Assembly: GCF_001704415.2 (NCBI RefSeq)
Contig: NC_030817.1
Location: 32,871,550 to 32,935,549 of the forward strand
DNA length: 64,000 nucleotides
Origin: Capra hircus
Taxonomy: Eukaryota; Chordata; Mammalia; Artiodactyla; Bovidae
Direction of reading: 5' to 3'
The position numbers and the translations under genes were made by a program. The notes beneath the pieces are model-generated. The model worked only from the letters and a program-made list of their open reading frames with translations. It was not told where the DNA came from and made no database searches. Below, piece by piece: positions 1 to 12,184 of this stretch. Position 1 is the stretch's first letter, and the number at the start of each line of letters is the position of its first letter.

Positions 1-111
1 GTTGATAAAACGCATTTTAGGATGAGGTTATGGTTATAAAACATTGGAAATGTGCTAAATGGCATTGAATTGTATACTTTCAAATGGTCAGTTGTAGGTT
101 TTGTGAATTCT

Positions 112-418
112 TGCTGTTGTTGGTCAGTCACTAAGTTGTGTCCAACTCTTTGCAATCCCATGGACTGCAGCACACCAGGCTTCCCTGTCCTTTAGTATCT
201 CCTGGAGCTTGCTCAAATTCATGTCCATTGAGTCAGTGATGCCATCTAACCATCTCATCCTCTGCTGCCACTTTCTTCTGCCTTCAATCTTTCCCAGCAT
301 TAGGGTCTTTGCCAATGAGTTGACTCTTCACATAAGGTGGCCAAAGTATTGGAGCCTCAGCTTCAGCATCAGTCCTTCCAGTGAATATTCAAGATGGATT
401 TCCTTTAGGATTGACTGA
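112..418 (-). mobile_element. BovB LINE, 5'-truncated 3' end, with target-site duplication
   Basis: The complement encodes the familiar BovB C-terminal stretch (RMRWLDGITDSMDM) and ends with the BovB 3' tail. The direct repeat TTTGTGAATTCT at 100-111 and 419-430 flanks it exactly, so the whole insertion is delimited. Confidence 0.9.
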
Positions 419-430
419 TTTGTGAATTCT

Positions 431-1768
431 GCCTCAATAAATAAAAAAATGAAGACACTTGTTTAGAAGTCGAGTCTGGATTTCAGGTTCTAGCAGTGTG
501 GTGGAGTGAGTATGGATTTCTGTCTCCTGTTACAAACTGAGAAATTTTGCAGGAATCAAAACAAAGTGTAAAGTATGCAACTGGGCTTGAAAGGAAAGGT
601 GTTGTTGCTGGAGCAACAGCTTGAGGCTGGGGCAGGAGCCGAGAGAGATGTGAGAGCTCCAGGCCTGCCTTCATCATGCAAAAACCCACAACTCAGAAAT
701 GAATGCACACCACTGTTCCGAGTGGGCGAAGCCCCTGGTATGCTCAGCACAGGCAAACAGAAACTGCTCACCTGTAGACGGGACACTTCTGTAGTGCAGG
801 CTGCCCAAGACTCCTGGGGAAAACAACATCCACTGAAATACCGTGAGAAACTACAGATCACACAAGGAGACATCTCAGCATGCGGTGAAAGTAAGCAGGC
901 GTGACAGACAAGAGGGTTAGCATATCAAGAACCTGGCGAAACAGAAGTATGTTTAAAATGATTAAAGAATAAGGATATTGAGATTGGTTCCACAGCTTTA
1001 ATAAAATGTTTCCCCATTTAATAAAATGTTGAACAGCTGCTCCAAGGGAGTGTGTGCAAAGTTTGCTTAAGGGATTTCAGAGGGGAAAGATGGAGGTTGT
1101 TCTCCTGCAGTCCTGTAGTGATCTGGCAAGGCAGTTTGTTTTTTTTCCTAAGGATCAAGAGCACAGGGAAACTTTCTTTTTGAGTAATCCATTTAGATGG
1201 CAGAAAAGCTTGCCTTTGAGTGTATTAACTGCGATGCTGAGGTGCTCTTAGCCAAAGATTTGCCTCCATTTCTCTTGAGAGTGCACCTTGATATCTGCCC
1301 ATTATTGTGAGAAATGTCATGTTAGGAACTGGTAAATGGAATTTTTGGAAACAAACCCTGAAGCTGCCTTGAAAACCACTTTATTCCTCATTCAGTGCTC
1401 CACTTCTAATTGATTTCATCTGTTGGTTGAGCCATGGCAGTAGAAAGGTAGAAGCTTCATGATGACCAAGTAGAGTCATGTCAGAAAGTTTAGATAAGGG
1501 TCATCAGCAATCATGAGACTTCAGAGTTACCTGATCACTAAGCCAGGCTTCCCTTGGTCTCTTCCTGTGATCAAGCCATGGCTTTTTATAGGTGGGAGTC
1601 CCAACATTTATGTGAAGGAGAGGAGTGCATGGGGATCTTGCCTTGAAACTGAAGCAGTCTATCACATAACGTTGAGGGAGACAGACATACTATAGACAGA
1701 CATATAACTGCAGACATACGCCTGATGGTTTTTCTGGTTGCCACAGCCTCACCTACACCTTGCCATGG
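431..1768. other. Unassigned non-coding stretch
   Basis: ORFs on both strands around 556-904 are open, but they have no recognisable domain, initiation context or splice sites that would support a gene. I cannot place the sequence in a repeat family. Confidence 0.4.
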
Positions 1769-1852
1769 CAAATGTTAGTTTCAGTGTATCTGGCCAGCAA
1801 CACACACAAACAAATGTTAGTTTCAGTGCATCTGGCCAGCAACACACACAAA
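1769..1852. repeat. 42-bp tandem duplication
   Basis: Two adjacent copies (1769-1810 and 1811-1852) begin CAAATGTTAG and end with an ACACACA run. They differ at one base (T/C in CAGTG[T/C]ATC). Confidence 0.9.
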
Positions 1853-3374
1853 CTTGACTTTGCACTGGAAACTGGATGATACTGCCCTTCAGGAAGCATT
1901 ATTAAAAATAAAGTATGCAGACCAAGCTCTTCTTTTTCACCAAGGAATTGAATATCAGGTAGGTGGAAATGTGAAGAGAGAACTGTAAGACTGAGTCAGG
2001 GAAAATTTCAGGGCATCTGAGTATGGCCTTGATGTTTCCTAGTGGTAAAACCATAGATCAGAAACCTTGGTGCTCAGAAGAATTTTCAAGGGAGTCTTAG
2101 GCAAAGTGAAGTGATATTCCCGCCCCCGTCCCCCCCTAGTCTGGTGAAGAGGAGGAACATAGACAAGTTGTATGTTCCCTTGATGAGCAGTGTTGTATAT
2201 CATGCTTCCCTTTTGGGGAAGAGAAAGAACACACATGGAGGGATAGTTTCTTCTCCATTAATGCACCATATCCTTCTATGTGGTTGGAGTTCATGACAGC
2301 CTTCTCATCATACAGTCATACATGCAGTTTATGGTTTTTCAGTATGGTTATCATTAATAAATGATCCCAGGAAGATGTGTAGTTGATTACAAGATGTTTC
2401 CTTGGTAGCCTCCCAGTAGGTATCTAGAGTCATTCCTAACTTTGCTATCAGCTACTGACACCTGTAATGTGACTTGAAAGTAGAGATTACGGTATCTGGG
2501 CTCTTTGTACCCTTCTCTGTAAATATCAGGGCAGAGCCTTCAAAATTAATTGTGTCTTAGATGCACGATTACTGCTCACTTAGCCCTAAGCAAAGAAGTA
2601 GGTCATTCTATTCATCAGAATCTTACTGTTCTGTAATTATGTGAGGAGCAAATAATTATAGATAGAGTTTCTGTGTGATTTTAAAGCAGGTAAATTTAGC
2701 ATCATTAGAGAATAATCTGTAGCTGGAAAAACTCAAGGTTCTTGAAAAAACCATACAGACAACATTTAAACCTTGGTACGTTTTATTATTCTCAAATGTG
2801 TTATATAAGTTGGAAAAAAGCTTTGTCTGTTTCTTGGGCTGGAAAAGGCACTTATGATTAAATAACAAGGGAGAAAAAGAGCTAGTCTCCATTTATTTCT
2901 TGATACTACAGAAACACTGTAATTGAAATTTAGTTACATATGCTTTGAACAAAGGACTACATTCTGATGTTTCATTTTTATAGGTGGAACATACATTTCT
3001 CTTTTCATTGATTAAGATAAAAATCAGGTTTCAAACTTTACTGAAAGATGTAAATGATGTTGAAAATTTGATTATTAAAGAGATTATATTTATAACCTTT
3101 TCAAAATTGAATGTGAGCTACGTGGAATTGGGTGTGAAATACACCTTGCACAATGCTATATGGAAAGGGTATTTTTTAACTTTCATGTAGCCTGAAGTCT
3201 TTGATTAGAATTAATTTAGATAAATGGAGATGGCTTTTGCTCTGAATTTGGCCAGCTTGCCTGTCTTTCTTTCTTTTTTACTTCTGTTTTTTTTTTTCAG
3301 AGTTTGTTTTAGTATACAAAATGAATAAAATTGGTATGCCAAAGTGCAGGCCTGCCTGTATGGTTGGCAGAATT
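1853..3374. other. Unassigned A/T-rich intronic sequence
   Basis: No gene or clear repeat is seen. A pyrimidine-rich tract at about 3260-3298 ends in CAG and looks like a splice acceptor, but no supported exon follows. Confidence 0.35.
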
Positions 3375-4300
3375 AGACAAGTGTCTTAGTTTGCATTCTC
3401 CCTAAAAGCAAGATGGTGCTAGGAGTTTATTTGGGAAGTGACCCCAGGAAGCATGGTGAGGGAGTGAGGAAGTAAGATGGGGAGGGTGCGGAGCCAGTGC
3501 AAAGGGGCAAGCTCGTGAGTGTGCTCTTGCTGGGGTTCCTTCTTGCTGGAGATTCTCTGAGGAGCTGTGTGGGACACACCTCAAAGATGAGGAAAAGGAA
3601 GGAATCTACCCGATGTGGTGGGCAAAATGATGGTTCTTCCAAAGAGGTCCACTTCCTAACCCCTGGCGCCTATGAATATGTGACTTTACACAGAAAACTT
3701 GGCAGATATGAGGGAGTTAAGGACCTGGAGAGGGAGAGGTTATCACAGGGTCCTTCTAAGAGAGAAGTAGGAGGGTCAGAGTCAGAGAAGAAATATGACA
3801 TAGGAAGCAGAGCTTAGAGAAAGAGAGAAATGTGAAGTGCTGTGCTATTGGCTTTGAAGATAGATATAGAGGCCGTGAGCTGAGGGATGCAGACAGCTGC
3901 CAGGAGCTGGAAAAGGCAAGACACATGTTCTCCCTTGGAGCTTCCAGAAGGAACCAGCCCTGCTGACATCTTGATTTTAGCCCATGAGACTGATTTTGGA
4001 CTCCTGCCCTCCAGAAATGTGAGAGCAGAAATTTGTGTTGTTTTAAGCCATTAAATTTGGGGTAGCAGCAATAGGAAACTAATATACCCACCAAATTGCA
4101 GGCCTTGTTGATTGAGGACGGCCTCTAGGGCAGTATTTCCTTGGTGCTTCTAGCCAGCTGCACACAACCTCCTACGATGGATGGACAACCTCAGGCACAG
4201 AGAGCCTGCACAGGGTGGCAGCAACTCTGCAGGGCAACTTCTGCATGGACCAGGGCACCAGTGGGCTTGGCTGTACCTGGACAAAGGATTTGATGAGTAG
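3375..4300. repeat. Old mammalian repeat complex (L1M-like), probably nested
   Basis: The segment about 3610-4085 matches, by memory, a widespread ancient repeat. It has a GGTGGGCAAAATGATGG start, a GAGGGTCAGAGTCAGAGAAG core and an end at AGCAATAGGAAACTAATA. The flanks 3375-3600 and 4095-4300 look like a second old element that it interrupts. The family name is uncertain. The 106-codon ORF at 3497-3817 crosses this repeat and is not a gene. Confidence 0.5.
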
Positions 4301-4484
4301 GATGTGGAAACATCCTCATGAACACTTGGAAATAGCTATGCTGGGTTGTTTCGTATCAACAGTTCAGGTTTCTGAGCCCCTCTGACCATTTCTTTGCTGT
4401 CTCTTCTCTTCCCATTCTCTTCTGATGGCCTTTAAATATTGGGGTTCCTAGGCATTATGATCTTCGTCTTGTCCAGTCTTACTC

Positions 4485-5045
4485 TGGGATGGCTAATTGT
4501 ACGTGTTAACCTGCCTGGGCCAACTTGACTGGCCAAAAGCTTGTCGAGACACTTTTTTTCCTGGTGTGCTTGGAAGAGTATTTTTGGATGAGATGAACAC
4601 TTGGTAGACGGAGTTAAAAAAAAAAAAAAAAAGTAGATTGCCTTTCCTAATGTGAGTGGCCCTCATCCAAACAGCTGAAGGCCTGACTATAATAGGAAGG
4701 CTGACCCTCCCCTGAATAAGAGAGCGTTCCTCCTGCTCTGCCTTCAAGCTGGAGCATTGGTTTTTCCCCTATCTTTGGACTTGAACTGAAATAAATATCA
4801 GCTTTCCTGGGTCTCTTGTTTGCCAGTTCACCGTGCAGACCTTGGATTTGTCAAGTTCCATAATTGCATGAACAAATTCCTTATGATATATCCCTTTATA
4901 TATATATGTGTGTGTGTGTGACATTTGTGTATATAAAACATGTCTCTAAGCCTAAGTTTATATACATCTATCTATCTATCTATCTATATATATATATCTC
5001 ATATTGGTTTTGTTTTTCTGGAGAGCCCTGTCTAATATACACTCT
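4485..5045. repeat. Old mammalian interspersed repeat, family unresolved
   Basis: It starts near a TTAACCTGCCTGGGCCAACTT motif and ends at GAGAGCCCTGTCTAATAT, the ends of a repeat common across mammals. Internal landmarks include GGCCCTCATCCAAACAGCTG and a 17-A run near 4617. Simple (TG)n, (ATCT)n and (TA)n repeats have grown in its right half (4890-5000). Confidence 0.5.
4890..5000. repeat. Compound microsatellite (TA)n(TG)n ... (ATCT)n(TA)n
   Basis: A TATATA/TGTGTG run lies at about 4893-4921, and a tetranucleotide ATCT run followed by TA repeats lies at about 4967-5000. Confidence 0.9.
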
Positions 5046-5460
5046 GTACTCCAGGGTGATTTTTCTCTGCTCTTAACTTCAGCTTCTATCAATAGACTGG
5101 TCAAACCCAAATCTCAGTCTTTCGCCTGGGTTTCTCCATATCCAAATTTTAAACTGCCAATAGAGACAGCCCCATGGATACTGTATAGATACTTTAAACT
5201 CCACGTGTTCATAGTAAAACTCATTATCATTCCCCTAGGAATCTGCTCCTGCTTTCTGTATTCTTTTTCCACTACATCTCCATGTACTCTGATCCCATCC
5301 TCAATATCCTCAGCACTGCTCATTACGAGTTTTAAACCTTCAGGATTTCTGCGATTTAGTGCTTTGTTTCCCAATGGAGAGCACACAGGGCTGGCACCCA
5401 GGGCTGAGGTGGAAAAATCCTATAGCTGGGATGGAATTAGGAGATCTTATTCTCATGTAA

Positions 5461-5680
5461 ACACACACACACACAGGGCAGGTTGAGGGAAAGAAAAAGA
5501 CAGATATATACAGAGAGCAACAGAGCCATTCAGACATGCACAGTCTGATAGAGGAAAAAGGTGGCGGGGGAGGGGAGCGGAGAGGGAAACACCAGCTACA
5601 GTTTTATATAAAGAGATATAGAGTGAGAGACAGACCCATGTAGAGGCAGAGAGAACGTTTATCAGAGAGAGGAAACAGGG
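5461..5680. repeat. (AC)n run and GA-rich low-complexity sequence
   Basis: Eight AC units lie at 5461-5476, followed by about 200 bases dominated by GAGA/CAGA words. Confidence 0.6.
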
Positions 5681-5831
5681 AAGAGAATGTTAGAGAAAGG
5701 AGTCGGAATAGCAGAAGTGACCTGATACACACTATTCCCTAGAATTTGAAAAAGCCCCACTGTGTCTCCTGATATGGTTACCCTGGCCCACCTGCCCACG
5801 TCCCTTCCCAGAGCAACCCACTGGCCTACTG

Positions 5832-5998
5832 GATAGGCATATGCTTTACAGCCATAGGGTTCAAATTGCAGCTCAACCACTTTTTAGCAACATGACTTTG
5901 AGCACTTTATTTAAGCTTCATTTTCTTCATCTGTAAAATGAATGTAGTAATACCCACCTTGCAAGCTTTTTGTTAGATGCCCAACAAATACTTATTAG
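5832..5998 (+). repeat. MIR SINE fragment
   Basis: It shows the MIR core order: a 'gggttcaaatt' tRNA-like B-box segment, then a TTTCTTCATCTGTAAAATG motif, then the CAACAAATACTTATTA end. Confidence 0.75.
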
Positions 5999-6242
5999 TT
6001 CAGCCAAATCATGATATCATCTGGCTCCCTTTATTGAAAGGGAATTTGTATGTGTCTGGGATAAATATAGCTAATTAAAACTTTATTATCATACATAAAG
6101 GAAAATTAAGAATACCCTTCTAAGCAGTATGGGAGACTTTTCAGCTACAGTCTATTAAAAACCAGCCATACTTACAATCATGGACATGTTTTTTAATCTG
6201 TAATTTTTTTTATCCTCTCTGTCTTCCCTTTTTACAAACTAC

Positions 6243-7521
6243 TATACAGTTGTGCTCATTTCACATGCTAGTAAGGTTATGCTCAAAACCCTTCAAGCTA
6301 GGCTTCAGCAGTTTGTGAACCGAGAACTTCCAGATGTACAAGTGGAGTTTAGAAAAGGGTGAGGAACCAGAGATCAAATTGGCAACATTCACTGAATAAT
6401 AGAGAAAGCAAGGGAATTCCGGAAAGATATCCACTTCTGCTTCGTTGACTACGCTAAAGCCTTTCACTCTGTGGATCACAACAAACTGTGGAAAATTCTT
6501 AAAGAGATGGAAATACGAGACCACCTTACCTATCTCATGAGAAACTTGTATGCAGGTCAAGATGTGACAGGTAGAACATTACTTGAAACGACTGACTGGT
6601 TCAAAATTGGGAAAGGAGTACCTCAACGCTGTATATTGTCACCCTGTTTATTTAACTTCTGTGCAGAGTACATCATGTGAAATGCTGGGCTGGATGAATC
6701 ACAAACTGGAATCAAAATTGCTGGGAGAAATATCAACAACCTCAGATATGCAGATGATACCACTCTAGTGGAAGACAGTGAAGATGAACTAAAGAGTCTC
6801 TTGATAAGAGTGAAAGAGGAGAGTGAAAAAGCTGGCTTAGAACTCAACATTCAAAGAAACAAAGATCATGGCATCTGGTCCTATTACTTCACGGCAAGTA
6901 GATGGGGAAACAATGGAAACAGTGACAGACTTTATTTTCTTGGGCTCCAGAATCACTGTGGGTGGTGACTGCAGCCATGAAATTAAAAGACACTTGCTCC
7001 TTGGAAAGAAAGCTATGACAAACCTAGACAGAGTATTAAAAAGCAAAGACATCACTTTGCCAACAAAGGTCTGTATAGTCAGAGCTATGGTTTTTCCCAA
7101 TAATCATGTATGGATGTGAGAGTTGAACCCTAAAAAAGGCTGAGTGCTGAAGAACTGATGCCTTTGAATTGTGGCTCTGGAGAAGACTCCTGAGAGTCCC
7201 TTGAACTGCAAGGAGATCAAACCAATCCTGAAGGAAATCAACCCTGAATATTCATTGGAAGAGCTGATACTAAAACTGAAGCTCCAATACTTTTGCCACC
7301 TGATGCAGAGAGCTGACTTGCTGGGAAGGACCCTGATGCTGGGAAAGATTGAAGGCCAAAGAAGAAGGGGGTGGCAGAGGATGAGGTGGTTGGATAGCAT
7401 CACCAACTCAATGAACATGAATCTGAGCAAACTCTAGAAGATAGTACAGGGCAGGGAACACTAGCATGCTGCAATCCATGGGGTTGCACGGAGTTGGATG
7501 CAAGTTAGTAACTGAACAAGC
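6243..7521 (+). mobile_element. BovB LINE relic, 5'-truncated, RT region to 3' end
   Basis: It begins inside the reverse transcriptase domain and runs to the BovB 3' end. The catalytic motif YADD is intact at 6747-6758. Coding is broken by in-frame stops (for example after the QVEFRKG-like stretch near 6360) and by frameshifts, so the open pieces at 6471-6680, 6868-7119 and 7171-7437 are fragments of one old coding region. It has diverged clearly more than the copy at 24960-27024, so it is probably older. No target-site duplication was found. Confidence 0.9.
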
Positions 7522-9095
7522 TAGGAGAGGGCCAATTGTTCCCGGAATACCTGTACGCAAGAGGGCTCTGGTGAGTATGATGGAGAACTTGCTTTTAGTA
7601 ATCATAGTCTACTTTTTTTGTTTTTTGCTTTTCATTAGACCTTCCCCTGCATCTGATTGTTTCCTTACAGAAGGAGATCCCAGGCCTAATTATATTGCTA
7701 CATTTTCATTCTTGCATTCAGTGAATTTTCAAGAAACAGAATGAGTAGGATGAGAATGAATCTATAGCTGTGGGCTGAGGAGTTAACCAAGTGGAAGGGC
7801 CTCACCTTCTCCTGCTCCCCACTATCAGCAATCTAGCACTAACCTCCATTTGCAAAGGTTTACAAAATTTTGTAGAGCTTTTAGGGGTAAAATATGTTTT
7901 CTTTTTAAAATTTTTGAAAATACTAAAAGATTAGAAATAATTTAGAAAGTCTTGAAAGTATAGAGAATAAAAAATCATCCATAATTCTACAACTCATTGA
8001 TGACTTCAGTTAACCTTTGAAGTACATCATTTCAATTATACATATAATATTTTTTTCACATAACATTTTTATCCTCAACTGAGTTCATATCACACATATG
8101 CTGTTTTTTTCATTTGCAATATATAATGGGAACAACACCATACCATTAAGTATTTTTCTTTAAATAATGTTAATTTTGTATAATATGGCACTCTTTGGGC
8201 ATAGCCTAAGGTTTTGTTTCCTTTTATGTGTTTAAACCATTCCTTTATTACTGAATATTGATGCCGTTTCCATATTCTTTTCTATTATAAATTATGGTGC
8301 AGTGAAAAGTTTTAAATAAAAAAATTTTTATGCATTTCCATGATTATTTAAGGTACATTGCTTCTACAAATGAAACTTCTGAAAGCAAAATTTATACTTT
8401 TTTAAAAGCTTTTGATATCAATTGCAGCTTCTCCTTGTAGCTCCAAAAAGTTGTGCCAATTCATACCTCTTTCTTCAGTGTGTTGTCTCTCTGTTAAAAA
8501 ACTGCAGTTGTTGGTTCTCTTCTTCATAAAGAATCATATTTCTTTTTATTAAAGATCTTTCCAACATTCTCTCTTCTAGCTTTTTCATTCCCTTATTGAT
8601 TTCTAAGTTTCAAAGCTATCATTGTGTTAAATTTATTTTACACTGCCTTGAACATTTTGCTGAAAACAGTTTATAGCATCTCCATGAAAGAAAATCGTGT
8701 TTACTCAAAAGTTGTGACCTCATTTAAAAGCAATATACATTTGCTGAAAAAGGAAAAAGTACTTACTGACCAATACCATGTCAGGGACCTTGGTGGATGC
8801 CTGAGAAACACAAGGTATGATCCTTAGGGGTCTCACCTTCTCAGCTGGAGAAACATAACCAAGTTCACATACTCTGAAGAGTAATTTTTCTCAACCTAGT
8901 TTAGATCAGTGTCCCCTCAAACACCATCTCACTGTCTCTGGTGTATCACTCACTTCCCATGAAGAATTTGCCCAACTTTCTTTCTGTAGTTCCTGTTATG
9001 AACCACATAACTAGACCCATTGAATGTGTTTTTTCAGATTATCTGTGCACATCCCATGCTGATGTGACTTCCCTCCCCTAGTGAGGAATTTATAT
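7522..9095. other. A/T-rich sequence with probable old LINE remnant, no gene
   Basis: About 7890-8330 resembles the degenerate antisense 3' part of an old mammalian LINE (motifs such as 'ctattataaattatggtgcagtgaa'). The rest is unassigned. Confidence 0.35.
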
Positions 9096-9714
9096 GTTCA
9101 GTTCAGTTCAGTTCAGTCGCTCAGTCGTGTCCGACTCTGCGACCCCATGAATCACAGCACGCCAGGCCTCCCTGTCCATCACCATCTCCTGGAGTTCACT
9201 CAGACTCACGTCCATTGAGTCTGTGATGCCATCCAGCCATCTCATCCTCGGTCGTCCCCGTCTCCTCCTGCCCCCAATCCCTCCCTGCATCAGAGTCTTT
9301 TCCAATGAGTCAACTCTTCGCATAAGGTGTCCAAAGTACTGGAGTTTCAGCTTTAGCAACATTCCTTCCAAAGAAATCCCAGGGTTGATCTCCTTCAGAA
9401 TGGACTGGTTTGATCTCCTTGCAGTCCAAGGGACTTTCAAGAGTCTTCTCCAACACCACAGTTCAAAAGCCTCAACTCTTCGGCACTCAGCCTTCTTCAC
9501 AGTCCAACTCTCACATCCATACGTGACCACAGGAAAAACCATAGCCTTGACTAGACGGACCTTAGTCAGAAAAGTAATGTCTCTGCTTTTGAATATACTA
9601 TCTAGGTTGGTCATAACTTTTCTTCCAAGGAGTAAGCATCTTTTAATTTCATGGCTGCAGTCACCATCTGCAGTGATTTTGGAGCCCCCCAAAAAATAAA
9701 GTCTGACACTGTTT
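9096..9714 (-). mobile_element. BovB LINE 3' fragment with a 194-codon uninterrupted coding remnant
   Basis: The copy ends in a (GTTCA)n tail at 9096-9114. The complement of 9108-9692 is open for 194 codons and covers the BovB ORF2 C-terminus from the GSKITADGDCSHEIKR region to the end. It has no lesion, unlike the older fragments, which suggests a young insertion. It lacks the RT catalytic core and the endonuclease, so it cannot be autonomous. Confidence 0.92.
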
Positions 9715-10009
9715 GCACTTCAAGTAGGGCTCTGAAATTTACTCTAAGAACTGGACAGTTTACCCAAGATCTGGACAGTTTGCCAGTGAGACCTGGCTTG
9801 ATAAAGCTTGAGTTAAAACATTTCTCTTGGCAGTGAATTTCCTACAGTTGGAAAACCTGTGAGTGCCTTGGACCCTGATGCCATCTCCACCTCTTTCCCC
9901 TCTTCTCTAACCTATGCCTGGGCTGCCATTCACAGGTAGTCAGCCGGCCCCTGCTCACCTCCTCCATGAGGGTTTCACACTAGCATTCTGCTCCCATCTC
10001 TCTTTTGCT

Positions 10010-10184
10010 GCTGCTGCTAAGTCACTTCAGTTGTGTCCGACTCTGTGCAACCCCAGAGACGGCAGCCCACCAGGCTCCCCTGTTCCTGGGATTCTCCAGG
10101 CAAGAACACTGGAGTGGGTTGCCATTTCCTTCTCCAGTGCATGAAAGTGAAAAGTGAAAGTGAAGATGCTCAGTCGTGTCCGAC
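10010..10184 (-). mobile_element. Bov-A2 SINE, truncated, with target-site duplication
   Basis: The left end is the (GCT)n/TAAGTC terminus of Bov-A2 in reverse. A GAAAGTGAAAAGTGAAAGTGA linker separates the two monomers and the outer monomer is truncated. TCTCTCTTTTGCT at 9997-10009 and 10185-10197 flanks it as a 13-bp direct repeat. Confidence 0.88.
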
Positions 10185-10559
10185 TCTCTCTTTTGCTCAT
10201 TTTTTTTAATGTAATATCCAGCTGATTCCCTGATTCCAAACATCTTGCTTCTGAAGTGATTGGCTTTCCTGCTCTGTTCCTCACTCTCTCAGTCCCTACC
10301 TTGCTATTGTCATCCACATCTCATAGATCTGATGTTCTAACCTGTTTTCACTGGAGTTAGGTCCCATGCCTTCTACTGAAACAGTATTGACCACAGTGCC
10401 TGGCCAGTGCACTGTGTATTGTATTATTGAAGGATTAATGAATTGGAAGCATTCTCTTGCTTGAATTTCACTTTATGTCTTGGGCTTAGTTGAGCCATGT
10501 TAACACAATACTCATACCTCATTTGTCTTTCTTTCTTCCCTCCTGTTCTAGATTTCTTG

Positions 10560-10766
10560 TTTTGGTTGTCTAGTTTCTCCATACTAAGTTCTGTATTAGA
10601 CACTTTATACGTGTTATTTCTAATCTTCACAACCATCTTCCAAGTATTACCATCTGTATTTTACATATGAGGAAAGTGAGAGTCTAAGAGGTTTGCTTGT
10701 TTCTCCAAAGTTACTTAGTGAATCAGTGGTTGACCTCACTTCTCCATGGAACCACTCCCAGAATCA
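10560..10766 (-). repeat. MIR SINE fragment (reverse)
   Basis: It carries the reversed MIR landmarks: an ATTTTACATATGAGGAAAGTGAGA-like core followed by the AAGTTACTTAGTGAATCAGTGG segment. The BovB at 10781-11000 was inserted just beyond it. Confidence 0.6.
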
Positions 10767-10780
10767 CTGATCTGTGGCTT

Positions 10781-11000
10781 CAGTTCAGTTCAGTTGCTCA
10801 GTTGTGTCTGACTCTTTGTGACCTCATGGACTGCCAGGCACGCCAGGCTTTCCTGTCCATCACCAACTCCCAGAGCTTGCTCAAACTCATGTCCATCAAG
10901 TCGGTGATGCCATCCAACCATCTCATCCTCTGTCGTCCCCTTCTCCTTCTGCCTTCAGTCTTTCCCAGCATCAGGGTCTTTTCCAGTAAGTCAGTTCCAA
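10781..11000 (-). mobile_element. BovB LINE 3' end, 5'-truncated, with target-site duplication
   Basis: This is the last 220 bp of BovB in reverse, ending in (CAGTT)n at the left. TGATCTGTGGCTT at 10768-10780 and 11001-11013 is a perfect 13-bp duplication, which delimits the insertion exactly. Confidence 0.92.
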
Positions 11001-11013
11001 TGATCTGTGGCTT

Positions 11014-11574
11014 GGTTCTTGAATTTTCTGTGCTTCCTTCCCTTGACCCCAATATTATTCTGATTGAGCACCACCATCTTTGTCTGAATCCCAGTTGAGT
11101 CTTCGCTCAGAAGGAATGGTGAGGGCAGGACAAACCCAAGAGGTCTTGCCAGGGTCCTGCCGTGAGAGATTGAAGCTGGGGACTGAAGAAGATAGAGGAG
11201 CCAAAGATATCTCCACATCTTCAACCTGCAAGAGCAGAACAGCGGTGGTATCGCCAAAAGAAATGGGTACATAGGAAGTCTTATTCCTGTAGGTCGTTAG
11301 TCAGATGGGGGTTGGAGTTCCAGTGGCTCTTTCCTCCCCGGAAACCATGGCAAGTCTCTTGGTTTTTCTGAGTCTCTGTTTCTTCTTTTCCCTGAGCATC
11401 ATCTTACCTGACTCTCATATTTATCATTAGTTTGCCTATCAAATGATTCAGTACATCTGAACATGCTTTGTAAGGAATAAAGCCATTAGCTGTGATCACT
11501 GTTGTTGGACATATTATTATTAAAGTCAGATTGTAAGTGGAGACACTAGCTTCTTGGGTAAAAGGTGCCTGTGC
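11014..11574. other. Unassigned sequence, no gene seen
   Basis: Short open frames on both strands (for example 11080-11274) show no domain, splice support or coding signature. Confidence 0.35.
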
Positions 11575-11890
11575 CAGGGGTCAGAAAGCTGTGACCCCTG
11601 GGTCAAATCTGGCCTGCTGCCTGTCCTGATATAGCCCATCAGCAAAGAATGTTTTCCAATTTTTAATTTGGTTGAAAAAAATCAAAAGAAAAATATTTTT
11701 GATGTAAGAAGATTATATGAAATTCAAATGTCGGTGTCTATAAATAAAGTGGATTAGAACAGAGCCAGACCCACTTATTTATGTACTATTTTCTATGGCT
11801 TGAGGCATCAGCAGAGTCTAGTAGTTGTGACAGAGATTGTATGGCCTGCAAGAGCCTAAAATATTGACTACTTTTGGTAAGAGCTCAGCA
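11575..11890. mobile_element. Old hAT-Charlie-like non-autonomous DNA transposon
   Basis: It contains the diagnostic order 'gtgacccctgggtcaaatctggcctgc', then AATAAAGT...AGAACAGAGCCAGACCCA, then 'gtgacagagattgtatggcctgcaa'. These match a common eutherian MITE by memory. The exact family name is uncertain. Confidence 0.6.
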
Positions 11891-12184
11891 GCCCTGGCCT
11901 GCCCATTGCACTCTTCTACCTCTGCTCTCTAACATTGATTCAACTGCAGAATTTCCATTGAGCTTAAAAACTGACAAAAGTAAATAGTAAAAGATAAGGA
12001 GAGGTCCCAACAGCTGTCTCAGCTGTGGGCAGGACCTTTCAAGGTGGCCTCCAGAGTCAATTATAGGAACATGGAGCAAGGTGCAAAGCCATCAGATGGA
12101 GCCATGTGACCACCAGCTGACCTGATAGTCACATTCTGCCTCCCTTGCATCCTCCCGAGAATTTCTGAACCTTCTTAATGATTT

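Noticed and set aside
575..904. 109-codon + frame (with a 105-codon frame opposite)
   Set aside because: No recognised domain, no splice or promoter support. Opposing open frames of similar length suggest base-composition chance.
3260..3300. Pyrimidine tract ending in CAG, splice-acceptor-like
   Set aside because: The following sequence has no supported exon in any frame.
3497..3817. 106-codon + frame with Lys/Arg-rich end
   Set aside because: It lies across an old mammalian interspersed repeat.
5004..5486. 160-codon + frame
   Set aside because: It starts in the end of an old repeat and runs into an (AC)n microsatellite. There is no domain.
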